NCBI GenBank assembly: GCA_037349315.1
Contig: JBAIAC010000222.1
Location: forward strand, 1,116,001 to 1,180,000
DNA: 64,000 nucleotides
DNA from: Chelydra serpentina
Taxonomy: Eukaryota > Chordata > Testudines > Chelydridae
Direction: 5' to 3'
Below the pieces are notes generated by a model. The model did no database searches. It saw nothing but the letters and a program-made list of their open reading frames with translations, and had not been told where the DNA came from. Positions 52,959 through 64,000 of the stretch are shown in pieces. A program made the position numbers and the translations under genes. The first letter of the stretch is position 1. Each line of letters opens with the position of its first letter.

Positions 52959-53982
52959 TGTGACGAAGTAGGGAGCGGGGTAGATTTGAGCTGGGAGTGT
53001 TGTGGGGGAGGTTCACTGGGACTGGCTGCATTGGGGATGGGAGACTTCCCCTGAAGGAAGATACCTGAGGCTGTAACATGAGCCAGAAGAGGGGTTGGGA
53101 GAGGTGACACCTTTGCCTGGAAAAATGGACAAAGCCTAGAAAAGAAGCCGGGGGAGGGGAAAAGAGCCCGCTCAAGGGTTTGGTCTGGTTGGTTAAAGTT
53201 TAAAGCTGGGTGGTAAAACGCAGGGAGCCCCAAGGCTGGGGTCTAAACTCCCTGGCCCCAAAAGGGCCCGACTAAGGGGTCCTGTTTGTACCCACAAGCT
53301 CTGTTTGAACTGTGTTCCTGGTGTCCTTAATAAACCTTCTGTTCTGCTGGCTGGCTGAGTGTCACAGTAAATCCCACGACAAGGGTGTGACGAACTAGGA
53401 CTGTTGTTAATGTTTTCCCTGAGTACTGTGTGGGTGCCTCAGTTTCCCCTATGCAGTGCTTGAGTTTCTAGGTGGTGGAACAAGGATGCATGAGTGTTAC
53501 AGAGGGGCCTGGACACAGAGAAGGGCTGACACTCGGTCTAGCAACCGATGGCCCCGGGCTCTCCCCTGCAAAGGTGAGAGCTGAAGGTGTTCGAACAAAG
53601 GGATCAGGTGACCTCCTGGCCCGGGAAGCAGACAAAGGGGGAGGAGGGGCTGGATAGTTTCGTTTTGGAGCTGGACGGAGAAGAGGGGAGAGAGGCAGAC
53701 AGGGTCTGGCCTCCCTGCCCCGTTTGGAGCTGTGGGGCGAAATGCAGGGAGCCCCCAGGCTGGGGTCTCAGCTCCCTGCCCCCCGGAAGGACCCGACTGA
53801 GGGGTCCTGGATGTACTGACAAGCTCCGGTTGGACTGTGTTCCTGGCATCTCTAATAAACCTTCTGTTCTACTGGCTGGCTGAGACTCCCAGTGACTCCG
53901 GGGAAGAGGGGTGCAGGGCCGGACTCCCCTATACTCCGTGACAAAGGGGTACAGGGCTCTAACTCCCCCACACTCCGTGACA
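52959..53982 (+). mobile_element. Gypsy-type solo LTR with nested LTR, left arm
   Basis: Begins TGTGACGAAG and ends CCGTGACA, flanked by GTGCC on both sides (52954-52958 and 53983-53987). Subtracting the nested LTR and one copy of its target duplication leaves 461 bp, exactly the length of the right-arm counterpart. Confidence 0.92.
53386..53943 (+). mobile_element. Second Gypsy-type solo LTR nested in the first
   Basis: Begins TGTGACGAAC and ends CCGTGACA, 558 bp, flanked by AAGGG on both sides (53381-53385 and 53944-53948). Absent from the right arm, where the site is unbroken. Contains ctaataaaccttctg. Confidence 0.95.
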
Positions 53983-54012
53983 GTGCCCCCTTCATATCTC
54001 ACAGCAGCCGTG

Positions 54013-54180
54013 GGGGGGGAGGGATAGCTCAGTGGTTTGAGCATTGGCCTGCTAAACCCAGGGTTGTGAGTTCAATCCTTGAGGGGGCCATTTAGGGTTC
54101 TGGGGCAAAAATTGGGGATTGGTCCTGCTTTGAGCAGGGGGTTGGACTAGATGACCTTCCAACCCTGATATTCTATGATT
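54013..54180 (+). mobile_element. Tortoise-type Pol III SINE with CR1-like tail
   Basis: The tRNA-like head GGGATAGCTCAGTGGTTTGA and gggttgtgagttcaatcc give A- and B-boxes. The 3' part ctttgagcagggggttggac and attctatgatt copy the CR1 tail that the LINE machinery recognises. Shared with the right arm. Confidence 0.92.
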
Positions 54181-54490
54181 AGGCTCCAGCACTGGGAGTC
54201 TGGTCAGTTTTCTTAGGCCCATGTTGGTGGGTTATTTCCTGTTTCACAAATCAGAGCATTTCGACCTCGGAACCTCATGGGTCTGTTCCTAGAATCTAGG
54301 CCGCTTATTAAACATCTCCCAGCAGGTTTGCCGCATCCTGTCCCCCTCCCTTTCTCCACCCTGTGCATTTCCTGCCCCGCGCCAACCTCCAAACCAGACT
54401 GTGCAAACCTTCCCATCTCCGGTGTATTTGCTGTCCCTCTTCCTCCCGCAGGAACCCAGCAGCAACCGCCCCCCCCACGATGATACCTAC

Positions 54491-54571
54491 CTGAGCTTGT
54501 TCCTCTGCAGCCATTTCCCTTCCGTGTCCCATGGGAGGAAGGGATGAACTGGAGCAAAACAGGGACGTCAT
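54491..54571 (-). CDS. Start exon of the left-arm KRAB gene
   Basis: An open stretch from ATG at 54571, with a second in-frame ATG at 54514 giving MAAEEQAQ before a GTAGGT donor. The shorter start resembles the usual N-terminus of reptile KRAB zinc-finger proteins. The donor follows a complete codon, which fits the phase of the KRAB exon acceptor 1.9 kb on. The intron holds the SINE and two solo LTRs. Confidence 0.7.
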
Positions 54572-55620
54572 TCTGCAGCCTGGGTGGGTGAGAAGGGTAA
54601 TTGTGGGGGTTTCAGAACAGACTTTAGTTTATTTCACAGCATGATTCCCCCAGACCCTTTCCCTGGAGACAGACATTCTAGATTCTGTGATGCTGGGAAA
54701 ATGCTTCATCTCTTTATTACAGTGTAGACCTGGCTCCTCCTGCCAGGCTAAGCCAACAGAGAGATGTTCAACCTCCCTTCTCCCTCCCCCCACCCCGTAA
54801 CAAAGTGTCTGAACACAAGGCTAGAAAAGAGCAGAACCAAAGGAGTCACTGTGGGGGATTCCCTCGGACACTGACCCCACGGCAGCCACACCCCAGCAGG
54901 AGGAACATGGAGTCAGGAACTGGCTTTTCCTCTGTCTGATCCTTTTCTTGTTCACTGGAAAGTGATTCTGCCCAGGGATGCTGCAACACGTGTGTCTGGT
55001 GGATTAGAGAGCTGGAAATCTCTCTCCCCCTCATTTCTACCACTGCCCCTTTCAGTCCCCCCTTCCCCTGTCCTCTCTCCCTGTCCCTCTCCGGCTGGGA
55101 AAGTCCCATTCCTGGGTTCTTTGCTCTCCCATCGATGGATTTTCTCCTGGCAATTGCTAATGGGAGGAGAAATGAGGAGGGGCTGTTTGTGCAGAGTCAC
55201 TTGCTTGCCAGTCCCCAGCACTTTCCCTGAGGTCTTTCAGTTACCTGCAGTCTGGGGCTCAGAATTTAGTTAACAGGGCCCAGGGCTGCCCTATGGGGCT
55301 AGTACCAGCTGGAGAAAGTCATCACGTGGGTTGGGCAGAGAAGAAGGTTTAATTAAGGTCACTTCCCAGCACAGACCCCGCTGGGGGAGCAGCAGCTGCT
55401 AAGCCTGGTCGGCCAGATCACGATGGAGGCTGCAGCGTCTGACCCAGGAAGCTGAACCCCAATATCCTGAGCAGAGAGGGACAGGGCGTTGGAGCAGCCT
55501 TCCCTCCTTGAGCTCTCTGGGGGGGCAGCTAATGAGAGCCCCTCCTCACAGGGGGAATTGCTGATCTCATTCGCCCCACTGTCCATCTGGAGTCACTCCT
55601 CGTCTGTCCAGGCAGTGACT
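54572..55620. other. Upstream region of the left KRAB gene
   Basis: Shared inverted with about 59110-60123. Probably 5' UTR and introns. Splice-like signals exist (for example ttacctgcagtctgg near 55240), but no exon can be fixed. Confidence 0.45.
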
Positions 55621-55834
55621 CTGGATTAACAGTGGTGTCCGTGACACCAGGTTTCAGGAAGAACGAGTCCAGAGTGCTGTGGGAGAGACCGTTGTGGGGC
55701 AGCGCGAACCCCCTTCCCCCCTCCCGCACCCCCAGATCTAGGACAAGGACTCGGGGGATGAATTTTCCCAATGGAACCGGACGTTTCCGCAGTTTTCCAG
55801 AGGGGAGAAAAGCAGAATCGGTGATGTCACATTC

Positions 55835-56060
55835 CCAGCCCCCAGCCAGGGGCCCCCGACCCCCACAGAGCCCAGACCCCGAGCCAGGGGCCCCAGACCC
55901 CCCCCCAGAGCCCAGCCCCCAAGCCAGGGGCCCGACCCCCCCAGAGCCCAGCCCCCAGCCAGGGGCCCCCGACCCCCCCCAGAGCCCAGACCCCCAGCCA
56001 GGGGCCTCAGACCCCCCCCCAGAGCCTAGACCCCCAGCCAGTGACCCCCGAGCCCCCCCC
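55835..56060 (+). repeat. C-rich minisatellite of about 38 bp (about 6 units)
   Basis: Repeated cccagccaggggccccagac / cccccagagcccagac blocks with varying C-runs at the start of the unique spacer. Confidence 0.85.
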
Positions 56061-56199
56061 AGTGAGAGCCACCCATGGGGGGAGGGGCAGAGACCTGCTG
56101 GGGGGGGGGGGCTCCCTGGGTGCGGCTCGTGGCTCCCCAGGGAGCAGTAGTAGCAGGAGCTCTGCATCTGCGCATGCGGGACCCCCCCCCGATCTGCGC

Positions 56200-56760
56200 A
56201 TGCCCAGCGGCGGGAGATACACACCTCTTCAACGGCTCCACGAGAGGCTCCAACAGCAGTGCACGAGCCAGGCAGAGCCGCAGCGGCACGCGCGCATTGG
56301 GAGTCCGTCTTCCTGCCCGACGTCACTTCCGCTCCCGGGAGAGTTCGGAACTACATCTCCCAGCCTGCCCCGGGGCCGCTTTTGCGCTCTCCAGCCCAGG
56401 CGAGGGAGGGTTTCAGCAGCTCGCCCCACCCCCCGCCCGACGTCACTTCCGCTGCTGGCTGCATTATGAGCCGGGAGCCCGGACGGAGCCGCTGCTGCTC
56501 CCGGGGGTCTGGGCGGGGCCCGACATTAACCCCTCCGTGCCCGGCCGGGGAGTGACAGACCCGGGGAGGGGGACGGGGGGAGCACGTGCCCGCCGCGATT
56601 TGCCCTTGTCCGGGGGGGGAGTTGCTGCCCCGGGCTGGGGCTGGGCCGAGGTGCCCGGTCTCTGCCCGGGCGGGGACGGGGGGAGCACGTGCCCCCCATG
56701 GGCACTGCCCGGACCCCGGTGTCCCCAGCCCACCTGCTGCCCCCAAACTGCCCACCAACC
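56200..56760. promoter_or_regulatory. CpG-rich promoter-like segment in the palindrome spacer
   Basis: CpG-dense DNA contains two copies of gacgtcacttccg (56319-56331 and 56439-56451), each a CRE core overlapping an ETS/GABP-type CTTCCG. Between them is ggaactacatctcccag, resembling the ZNF143/THAP11 site of many housekeeping promoters. It lies about 1.7 kb upstream of the left start exon and about 3.5 kb from the right one. I infer a promoter, possibly bidirectional. Confidence 0.6.
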
Positions 56761-56974
56761 CATCCCCCACTGCTGCCCCCTTCCCCTGGGCCAGGGTCCC
56801 TCCCGCCCCCCCCTCTGAGAGCAGCTCCCCAAAGGGCTCCCCGCTGCCCTGTGACTGGGGGGGGCACTTTGTGTTCATGTGTTGGACAGTCCCGTAAAAT
56901 CCAGTCACAGCCCCCCCCTTTCCCTCTAGTTATTTAATAGCAACAGGAAATCCCCCCAGATCTTGGTGTTTCTC

Positions 56975-57420
56975 TCCTGTGATCAAATATGTAATTTGTG
57001 ACACATTCTCTGCAAATCTCAAAGATTGATATAAAATACCCTAAATACTTGCCCCACTTCTCTCTACTTGTCTATTTCTAAGTGAATATGCCCTGAGATT
57101 TTCCCCTGTCGCTCTCATTATAAAATACTAAAACAATCAGATTTACACCTTTTCTCAGATTCTTAAATATAAATATGGATATAAAATGTTGCCCATTTCC
57201 TCTCTCTTCATGTATCAAATATTGATGTGAAACACTTAGATTTTACCTCCTATCAACCACTGATATAAAATCCCTCTGATTTTCCACTTTCCTGTCTATA
57301 ATTTGCAAAAATGGATCCAAAATCCCTCAGATTTCCACCCTTTCTCTTTAATTTCTGAACATTGATCTCAAATCTCAGGATTTCTTTCTTTCAACCTCAT
57401 TATCAAATGTCAGTTACAAA
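56975..57420 (+). repeat. Degenerate A/T-rich tandem repeat of about 60 bp
   Basis: Diverged repetitions of tgatataaaatccctcagat plus a pyrimidine-rich ttccaccctttctct half recur roughly every 60 bases. No coding potential. Confidence 0.55.
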
Positions 57421-58904
57421 TCCTTTTGTGTTTGGGGCTGTTCCCCATGTTTCTAAATCCCAGCAAATTCTCCTTCCTTGGAGGGAACCTGTTGCTCTGA
57501 GTCGTTCTCCATCTTGGATGTTGCAGGGGGTTAAATTTTGCAGTGATCATCTTTCTCCTCTCTCTCCTTTCAGAATCATTTCTTCCCCCCCCACTTTCTC
57601 TCTGTTAAACTGTTTGCCAATGAAAGAGACCAGCCACCTATTTAATACACATCAAACCCAGAGGCCACCCCCTGTTTGGGGATAAATGGCCCACACCTGG
57701 TAACAGGAGAGTTGGCTGGACCTTTTTCTTTTCTCCGTCTGGCACAGGATGAGGAGGTCATTCTGAGGGCAGCGTGGGTCCAGAAGTATCGCAAACCCCA
57801 TGACAAATGGCCTCCATGAGGGGTTGCTTCCCGCAGTGCTAAGATGCAGCCACCTCTGGGGTGGATCCATGGTGGCCGTTATTTGCTAGTGACAGGCCAT
57901 GGACATTTCTTACCTGTTTTGGGCTTCCAGGCCTTTCCATTCTCCTGTTTAAAGAAGCGTCCCCCAGGGCTCCCTCTGCCTGTGTCAGGCCAGCAGGGGG
58001 CGGTGATAACTGGTAACCCACTTATCACACACTGTGGGGTAACACTGTTGCTGGGGGCAAGGGGTGTCGCCTGTGTGGGGAGATTGCAGCTGGAGCTGAA
58101 GGGGCATTGTGGTGGGGGGAGGTGTGTGGGTGACTGGGCAGGGGGCACCCTAGTCAGGTTGGTGGCTCTGGAGGTTTGGGGTTTCGGGGGATGGTTCTGA
58201 TGTGCCCAGCCCTGAGGCGATGGGGCCTGGAGGTGGGTATCGCTGGGGCCTGGTGGCTGCAGAACAGCGGGGTGCACATCTCTTGGGGTGCCGGGACAGG
58301 GCGCTAGAGGGTGCCTGGTGCTGTGCCAAGGGCTCTGTTTGGGCTTCCCCCGCTGGCTCCTGGGATCGTTGCCATGCCCAGTGCACAGAGCGGGGCGGGG
58401 GGTGGATCTCTGGCGCTAGGTCAGGGGATGCCGGGCAAGCAGCGTGAGGGGTCCCACTGTAAAGCATCAGGGGATCCCAGGCAAATGGCAGGGCAGATCC
58501 TACTGGAGGGCAGGCGGAGGTCCTAGGAAGGCAGTGGGAGAATCCCAGGTAGGCAGTGAGGGACTGAGTTCCCAGGGGGCGGTCTGTTGGGGGGGTGTCC
58601 CTAGCTGCTGGGGGCTCTTCTTGGGGGGAACCCTTTGGGATTCCCAACCTGGCAGTGATGGTCTGGTGGGGATTCCTGGGCCGGTGGGGCTTTGAGGGGT
58701 ATCTGGGGTTCCTGGCCAGGGATTCTGGGGGCCGAGTCCCAGGGATTATCTGGTGGACCCTGGCTGGGGGCTATGGGGAGTGCTACTAACCATGGTCCTT
58801 CTCTGATCTACGTGTGCCAATGTCCTGGCTCCAAGCACTGCCCGGCATTCCCCGGCCACCTCCAGTCACTGTGATAACTTTCTATCTACTTACCAAACAC
58901 TCTT
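57421..58904. other. Spacer of the inverted duplication, no gene
   Basis: Unique-looking; frames near 57840-58700 overlap on both strands and look G-rich by composition. No known element. Confidence 0.4.
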
Positions 58905-59110
58905 CGTGTGAAATCGCAGATTTTGCTTTTCTTCTCTTTTGAAAACTGCAGGAAGTTCCGGTTCCGTTGGGAAAATTCGTGCCCCCAGCCCTTGTTCTCG
59001 ATCTGGGGGTGCGGGAGGGGGGGAAGGGGGTTAGCATTGCCACACAATGGTTTCTTCCACAGCACTCTGGACTCATTCTTTCTGAAATCTGGTTTCACTG
59101 AGACCATTGT

Positions 59111-60123
59111 TTATCCAGAGTCACTGCCTGGAAAGACGAGGAGTGACTCTAGATGGACAGTGGGGCAAATGAGATCAGCAATTCCCCCTGTGAGGAGGGT
59201 CTCCCCAGAGAGCTCAAGGAGGGAAGGCTGCTCCAACGCCCTGTCCCTCTCTGCTCAGGATATTGGGGTTCAGCTTCCTGGGTCAGATGCTGCAGCCTCC
59301 ATCGTGACCCGGTCGGGGTTCTGTGCTCGGAAGTGACCTTCATTGAAGCTTCTTCTCTGCCCAGCCCAGGTGATGACTTTCTCCAGCTGGTACTAGCCCC
59401 ATAGGGCAGCCCTGGGCCCTGTTAACTAAATTCTGAGCCACAGACTGCAGGTAACTGAAAGACCTCAGGGAAAGTGCTGGGGACTGGCAAGCAAGTGACT
59501 CTGCACAAACAGCCCCTCCTCATTTCTCCTCCCATTAGCAATTGCCAGGAGAAAATCCATCGATGGGAGAGCAAAGAACCCAGGAATGGGACTTTCCCAG
59601 CCGGAGAGGGGCAGGGAGAGAGGTCAGGGGAAGGGGAGACTGAAAGGGGCAGTGGTAGAAATGAGGGGGAGAGAGATTTCCAGCTCTCTAATCCAGCAGA
59701 CACACGTGTTGCAGCATCCCTGGGCAGAATCACTTTCCAGTGAACAAGAAAAGGATCAGACAGAGGAAAAGCCAGTTCCTGACTCCATGTTCCTCCTGCC
59801 AGGGTGTGGCTGCCGTGGGGTCAGTGTCCGAGGGAATCCCCCACAGTGACTCCTTTGGTTCTGCTCTTTTCTAGCCTTGTGTTCAGACACTTTGTTACGG
59901 GGTGGAGGGAGGGAGAAGGGAGGTTGAACATCTCTCTGTTGGCTTAGCCTGGCAGGAGGAGCCAGGTCTACACTGTAATAAAGAGATGAAGCATTTTCCC
60001 AGCATCACAGAATCTAGAATGTCTGTCTCCAGGGAAAGGGTCTGGGCGAATCATGCTGTGAAATAAACTAAAGTCTGTTCTGAAACCCCCACAATTACCC
60101 TTCTCACCCACCCAGGCTGCAGA
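59111..60123. other. Upstream region of the right KRAB gene
   Basis: Arm-shared DNA that would hold the 5' UTR and first introns. It differs from the left arm by a deletion of several tens of bases near 59310. Confidence 0.45.
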
Positions 60124-60204
60124 ATGACGTCCCTGTTTCGCTCCAGTTCATCCCGTCCTCCCATGGGACACGGAAGGGAAATGGCTGCAGAGGAACCAGC
60201 TCAG
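60124..60204 (+). CDS. Start exon of the right-arm KRAB gene
   Basis: ATG at 60124 with a second in-frame ATG at 60181 giving MAAEEPAQ, followed by a GTAGGT donor at 60205. Same structure as the left copy, with one Gln/Pro and two other residue differences. Splicing to the KRAB exon at 61520 keeps the frame. Confidence 0.7.
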
Positions 60205-60512
60205 GTAGGTATCATCGGGGGGGAGGGGGGGGGGCTGGGTTCTGCGGAAGGAAGAGGGACAGCAAATACACCGGAGATGGGAAGGTTTGCACAGTCTGGT
60301 TTGGAGGTTGGCGCGGGGCAGGAAATGCACAGGGTGGAGAAAGGGAGGGGGACAGGATGCGGCAAACCTGCTGGGAGATGTTTAATAAGCGGCCTAGATT
60401 CTAGGACCAGACCCATGAGGTTCCGAGGTCGAAATGCTCTGATTTGTGAAACAGGAAATAACCCACCAACATGGGCCTAAGAAAACTGACCAGACTCCCA
60501 GTGCTGGAGCCT

Positions 60513-60679
60513 AATCATAGAATATCAGGGTTGGAAGGTCATCTCGTCCAACCCCCTACTCAAAGCAGGACCAATCCCCAATTTTTGCCCCAGATCCCTA
60601 AATGGCCCCCTCAAGGATTGAACTCACAACCCTGGGTTCAGCAGACCAATGCTCAAACCACTGAGCTCTCCCTCCCCCC
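60513..60679 (-). mobile_element. Tortoise-type Pol III SINE, right arm
   Basis: The reverse-oriented counterpart of 54013-54180, with the CR1-like tail at the left and the tRNA-like head at the right. Confidence 0.9.
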
Positions 60680-60709
60680 AACAGCTCCTCTGAGATATGA
60701 AGGGGGCAC

Positions 60710-61170
60710 TGTCACGGAGTGTGGGGGAGTTAGAGCCCTGTACCCCTTTTCGTGGGATTTACTGTGACACTTAGCCAGCCAGCAGAACAGAAGGTTTATT
60801 AAGGACGCCAGGAACACAGTTCAAACAGAGCTTGTGGGTACAAACAGGACCCCTTAGTCGGGCCCTTTTGGGGCCAGGGAGCTTAGACCCCAGCCTTGGG
60901 GCTCCCTGCGTTTTACCACCCAGCTTTAAACTTTAACCAACCAGACCAAACCCTTGAGCAGGCTCTTTTCCCCTCCCCCGGCTTCTTTTCTAGGCTTTGT
61001 CCATTTTTCCAGGCAAAGGTGTCACCTCTCCCAACCCCCCTTCTGGCTCATGTTACAGCCTCAGGTATCTTCCTTCAGGGGAAGTCTCCCATCCCCAATG
61101 CAGCCAGTCCCAGTGAACCTCCCCCACAACACTCCCAGGTCAAATCCACCCCGCTCCCTACTTCGTCACA
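60710..61170 (-). mobile_element. Gypsy-type solo LTR, right arm (no nested LTR)
   Basis: 461 bp, reverse strand, flanked by GGCAC (GTGCC in its own orientation) at 60705-60709 and 61171-61175. It is the uninterrupted partner of 52959-53982. Confidence 0.92.
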
Positions 61171-61175
61171 GGCAC

Positions 61176-61672
<497 letters not shown>

Positions 61673-61806
61673 TAGAAGGGGAAATGAAGAGATACGGTTC
61701 ATGCCACCCCCACAATGCCATCTGTACTCTGTCCTGTTTCAGCATCACTCCAATCTGTCAGCGACACACACACTGCCAGAGACCCTCCCCTGCTGCAGAA
61801 CACTTT

Positions 61807-61878
61807 GGGGGTGTAGCTTAGTGGTAGAGTGTTTGACTACAGCTCCAGTGGTCCTTGGTTCAAATCCAAGTGCCCCCT
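61807..61878 (+). tRNA. tRNA-Cys-like with ACA anticodon, right arm
   Basis: Partner of 52249-52320. Acceptor GGGGGTG/TGCCCCC pairs with wobbles; same CTACAGC loop (ACA) and TTGGTTCAAATCCAA T-arm. The shared ACA predates the inverted duplication. Confidence 0.75.
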
Positions 61879-62279
61879 TGCAAGCCTGTTCCTTTAACAA
61901 AAATAATTACAAATCTATTTCCATTCTGTTCCGCTGAATAGGGATGAGTGAAAACACTCAACATTTCCCTGTGCAAATGCGTAAAAACCTAGCAAACACG
62001 TCCCTCAGCTGAAATCAGTTCTAATCCTCCAAGTGTCTAGTTTATGTTTTCATCAATTAAACAAAGCTATAATATGAAATCACATTTGCAGGTCCTTGGT
62101 CTCCAGGGGCGACAATGTGCAGAAGAACAAGAACCCCGTCCACTTGGGAGGAACGGACTCACATCTTGCTGGGAACTCGGCTCCTTGTGCCCAGAGTGTC
62201 TCTGGCCCCTCCGTAGATGACCCGAGAAACACAGTGTCTGTCTTCTCTAAAGATGTGCTTGGAGAGACTTTCCCCATAT
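61879..62279. other. Duplicated spacer, no gene
   Basis: Counterpart of 51842-52248. Confidence 0.5.
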
Positions 62280-62352
62280 GACCACGTGGCCTAATGGATG
62301 AGGCGTCTTACTTCGGATCAGAAAATTGAGGGTTCAAGTCCCTTTGCGGTTG
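62280..62352 (+). tRNA. tRNA-Arg(TCG), right arm
   Basis: GACCACG/TGCGGTT acceptor, D-arm TGGCCTAATGGATGAGG, loop CTTCGGA (TCG) and T-arm GGGTTCAAGTCCC. Shares the anticodon-stem mismatch with 51769-51841. No T4 run follows within about 20 nt. Confidence 0.8.
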
Positions 62353-62631
62353 TGCTTTGTGCACTTTCCCCTTCGTACTGAACGCCCGGCTTTTTTCAGG
62401 GCTGGAGCCTCTTCTTGGCTGCTCTGCTTCAGCTACAGCCCGAGGAAGGGGGTTGTCAGGGGTTCCCTCCCCATTCTGAACTCTGGGGTACAGTCATGGG
62501 CACCTGCATGAAAGACCCCCAAAGCTTATTTTTACTATTTAGGATAAAAACTTCCTCAAAGCACAAATCCCTTTTGTCCTTGAACGGTATGATGCCACCA
62601 CCAAGTGATTTAAACAAACATTCAGGGAGGA

Positions 62632-63342
62632 TGTAACGAAGTGGGACTGTTCCTAATGTTTCCTCTGAATACTGAGTGGGTGCCTCAGTTTCCCCTATGC
62701 CTCAGTTTCCCCTCTGTATTTCTTAAGTCTCTAGGTGGTGGGATAAGGGTGTGTGATTGTTGCAAAGCCCTAGAGGGCCAGTGTGATGACACAGAATGGC
62801 CGACACCCTGTCTCCTGGCAACTGCTGGCCTGGGCCCCTTCCCTGCAAAGGTGCCGGCTGAAGGGGTTGGGGAACAAAGGGATCAGGTGATCTCCTGGCC
62901 CAGGAAGGAGACAAAGGCACAGGTGGGGCTGGAGAGTTTGGTGCTGGCTGGGCACATGGAGGGAGGTCCAGATGGGCTCTGGCCTCCCCACCCCACAAGA
63001 TGGACCTGACTGAGGGGTCCTGTTCTCTGTACCTACAAGCTCTGGTTTAGACCCTGTTCCTGTCGTCTAATAAACCTTCTGTTTCACTGGCTGGCTGAGA
63101 GTCACGTCTGACGGTGGAGTTGGGGGCAGGGCCCTCTGGCTTCCCCACGAGCCTCACCCGGGCGGACTCGCTGCGGTGAAGAAGGGGATGCTGAACGCTC
63201 CAGGGTCAGACCCAGGAAGGTGGAAGCTGGGGAAGCTTCTTGCCCTGGAGACAGTCGGCTCAGCGAGGAGGCTCCTCCAGAGTCCTGACTGGCTTCATAG
63301 GGAGCAGTTCCAGAGCATCGCCCGGGGACTCTGTGACAGGGG
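62632..63342 (+). mobile_element. Gypsy-type solo LTR, right arm
   Basis: Begins TGTAACGAAG and ends CTCTGTGACA, about 711 bp. Contains ctcagtttcccctatgcctc and ctaataaaccttctg. Partner of 50807-51487 and related to 14981-15993. Confidence 0.8.
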
Positions 63343-63374
63343 CATCGGCAGAGCAGTGACTGGGGAGCCCAGCC

Positions 63375-63440
63375 CCTCACAGCCCCTCCCCCTCACACTG
63401 ACACCTCCATGGACCCTCCCCTCACAGCTCCTCCCCCTTG
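63375..63440 (-). repeat. G-rich minisatellite remnant (1-2 units)
   Basis: The reverse complement of the B-type unit. It occupies the position held by about 15 units in the left arm. Confidence 0.85.
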
Positions 63441-63654
63441 GGACAGACCCTCCCGAGGAGTGGGGGAGCCACCGGCACTCAGACCTCACGCACAGGCCTG
63501 GCTCTCGCCTTCAGCCCAGGCAGCCAGAGGGGCCGGGGAGCTCCCTGGCAGTCCCACACCTCAGCCACCTCTTGCCTCACGGCCTCGGCTCCTGGCGCTC
63601 TGCTGGTCGCCCCCTCGCTTGCAGGCCCAGAGCAAAAAGAAACAAGCACCTGCC
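63441..63654. other. Duplicated flank of iMet
   Basis: Reverse complement of 26017-26235. Confidence 0.65.
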
Positions 63655-63726
63655 TAGCAGAGGATTGTTTCGATCCATCGACCTCTGGGTTATGGGCCCA
63701 GCACGCTGCCGCTGCGCCACTCTGTT
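63655..63726 (-). tRNA. Initiator tRNA-Met(CAT), degenerate copy
   Basis: The reverse strand matches iMet with CAT and the ATCGAAA T-loop. One acceptor pair (A against C) and one T-stem pair are broken. A T5 run follows downstream. Probably weaker than 25945 or non-functional. Confidence 0.8.
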
Positions 63727-63928
63727 GGGTCTCTGCCGCCAGCATCCAACACCCAGCCTCCAGCATCCACACTAGCGCCTTGCGAGCGCTGGCGCTGGCC
63801 AGCAGAGATCTCAGCCACAATGCCCCAGATGGGCAAACGCTGTGGGCTCCTGAAGCCTCTGCCCCCCTATGGATCTGGGCTTTTGTTCTTTCCTTGCTCT
63901 TTCTCAGCAAGGGGAAGGAAAGAAGCTC

Positions 63929-64000
63929 TCCTTCAAGCTGGAGTCACAAGGGCGAGGTAAGGATGACTTCCTGGGAGCCGGCTCCAGTTCTTTGTTCTAC
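63929..64000 (-). pseudogene. tRNA-Tyr-derived pseudogene, copy 8 (cut by window edge)
   Basis: The 3' half, intron and anticodon region (GGA) of the Tyr-like unit in reverse. The 5' part lies beyond the window. Confidence 0.7.

Noticed and set aside
55529..56326. Reverse-strand frame of 265 codons over the CpG-rich segment
   Set aside because: Glycine/serine-rich from a C-rich minisatellite; no recognisable domain and overlapping frames on the other strand.

Overview
The window is vertebrate nuclear DNA, most likely from a turtle. Evidence: KRAB and C2H2 zinc-finger exons with vertebrate splice sites; CR1 LINEs ending in an ATTCTATG-type tail; a tRNA-headed SINE whose 3' end copies that CR1 tail, as in the tortoise Pol III SINE; Harbinger and hAT DNA transposons; Ty3/Gypsy LTRs; and one MIR. 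There are no bacterial features. Protein-coding content is small. Most of the sequence is a tRNA gene/pseudogene cluster embedded in minisatellites, transposons and segmental duplications.

Layout. 1-600: terminal exon of a C2H2 zinc-finger gene. 945-4286: a tRNA-Tyr-like pseudogene, a 57-bp minisatellite and a decayed Harbinger transposon. 5.3-25 kb: scattered tRNA loci (Glu, Leu, Val, Asn, Arg, Lys, Ser, Gly, Met), CR1 fragments, a self-nested hAT MITE and a 68-bp minisatellite. 25.4-28 kb: a Val/Tyr-like/iMet tRNA module followed by a G-rich minisatellite of about 45 bp. 29-39.4 kb: Ile, Gly, Lys, Phe, Leu and Thr tRNA loci, a CR1 reverse-transcriptase remnant, an hAT element and the largest 57-bp array. 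39.4-42.8 kb: a Gypsy element whose pol order is integrase, reverse transcriptase, RNase H. 43-49.8 kb: further Arg, Phe, Tyr-like, Val and Lys tRNA loci and another large 57-bp array. About 49.7-64 kb: a large imperfect inverted duplication. Its arms each hold tRNA-Arg, tRNA-Cys, a KRAB exon, a start exon, a solo LTR and a SINE, around a unique spacer of about 3 kb with a CpG-rich promoter-like segment.

I count about 42 tRNA or tRNA-like loci. Several look intact with nearby Pol III T-runs (Asn-GTT, iMet, Val-AAC, Gly-TCC, Ser-AGA). Many are decayed and share altered anticodons between copies (Val with GAC, Lys-like with GTT, Cys with ACA, Tyr-like with GGA). That pattern means whole blocks were duplicated after the changes arose.

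The KRAB exons are the only other convincing host coding sequence. Each arm has an in-frame start exon and a 127-bp KRAB-A exon transcribed outward from the centre. No zinc-finger exon is visible downstream of either inside the window. The very long open frames in the minisatellites follow from repeat units divisible by three and are not treated as genes. All homologies were judged by eye and no alignment was computed.
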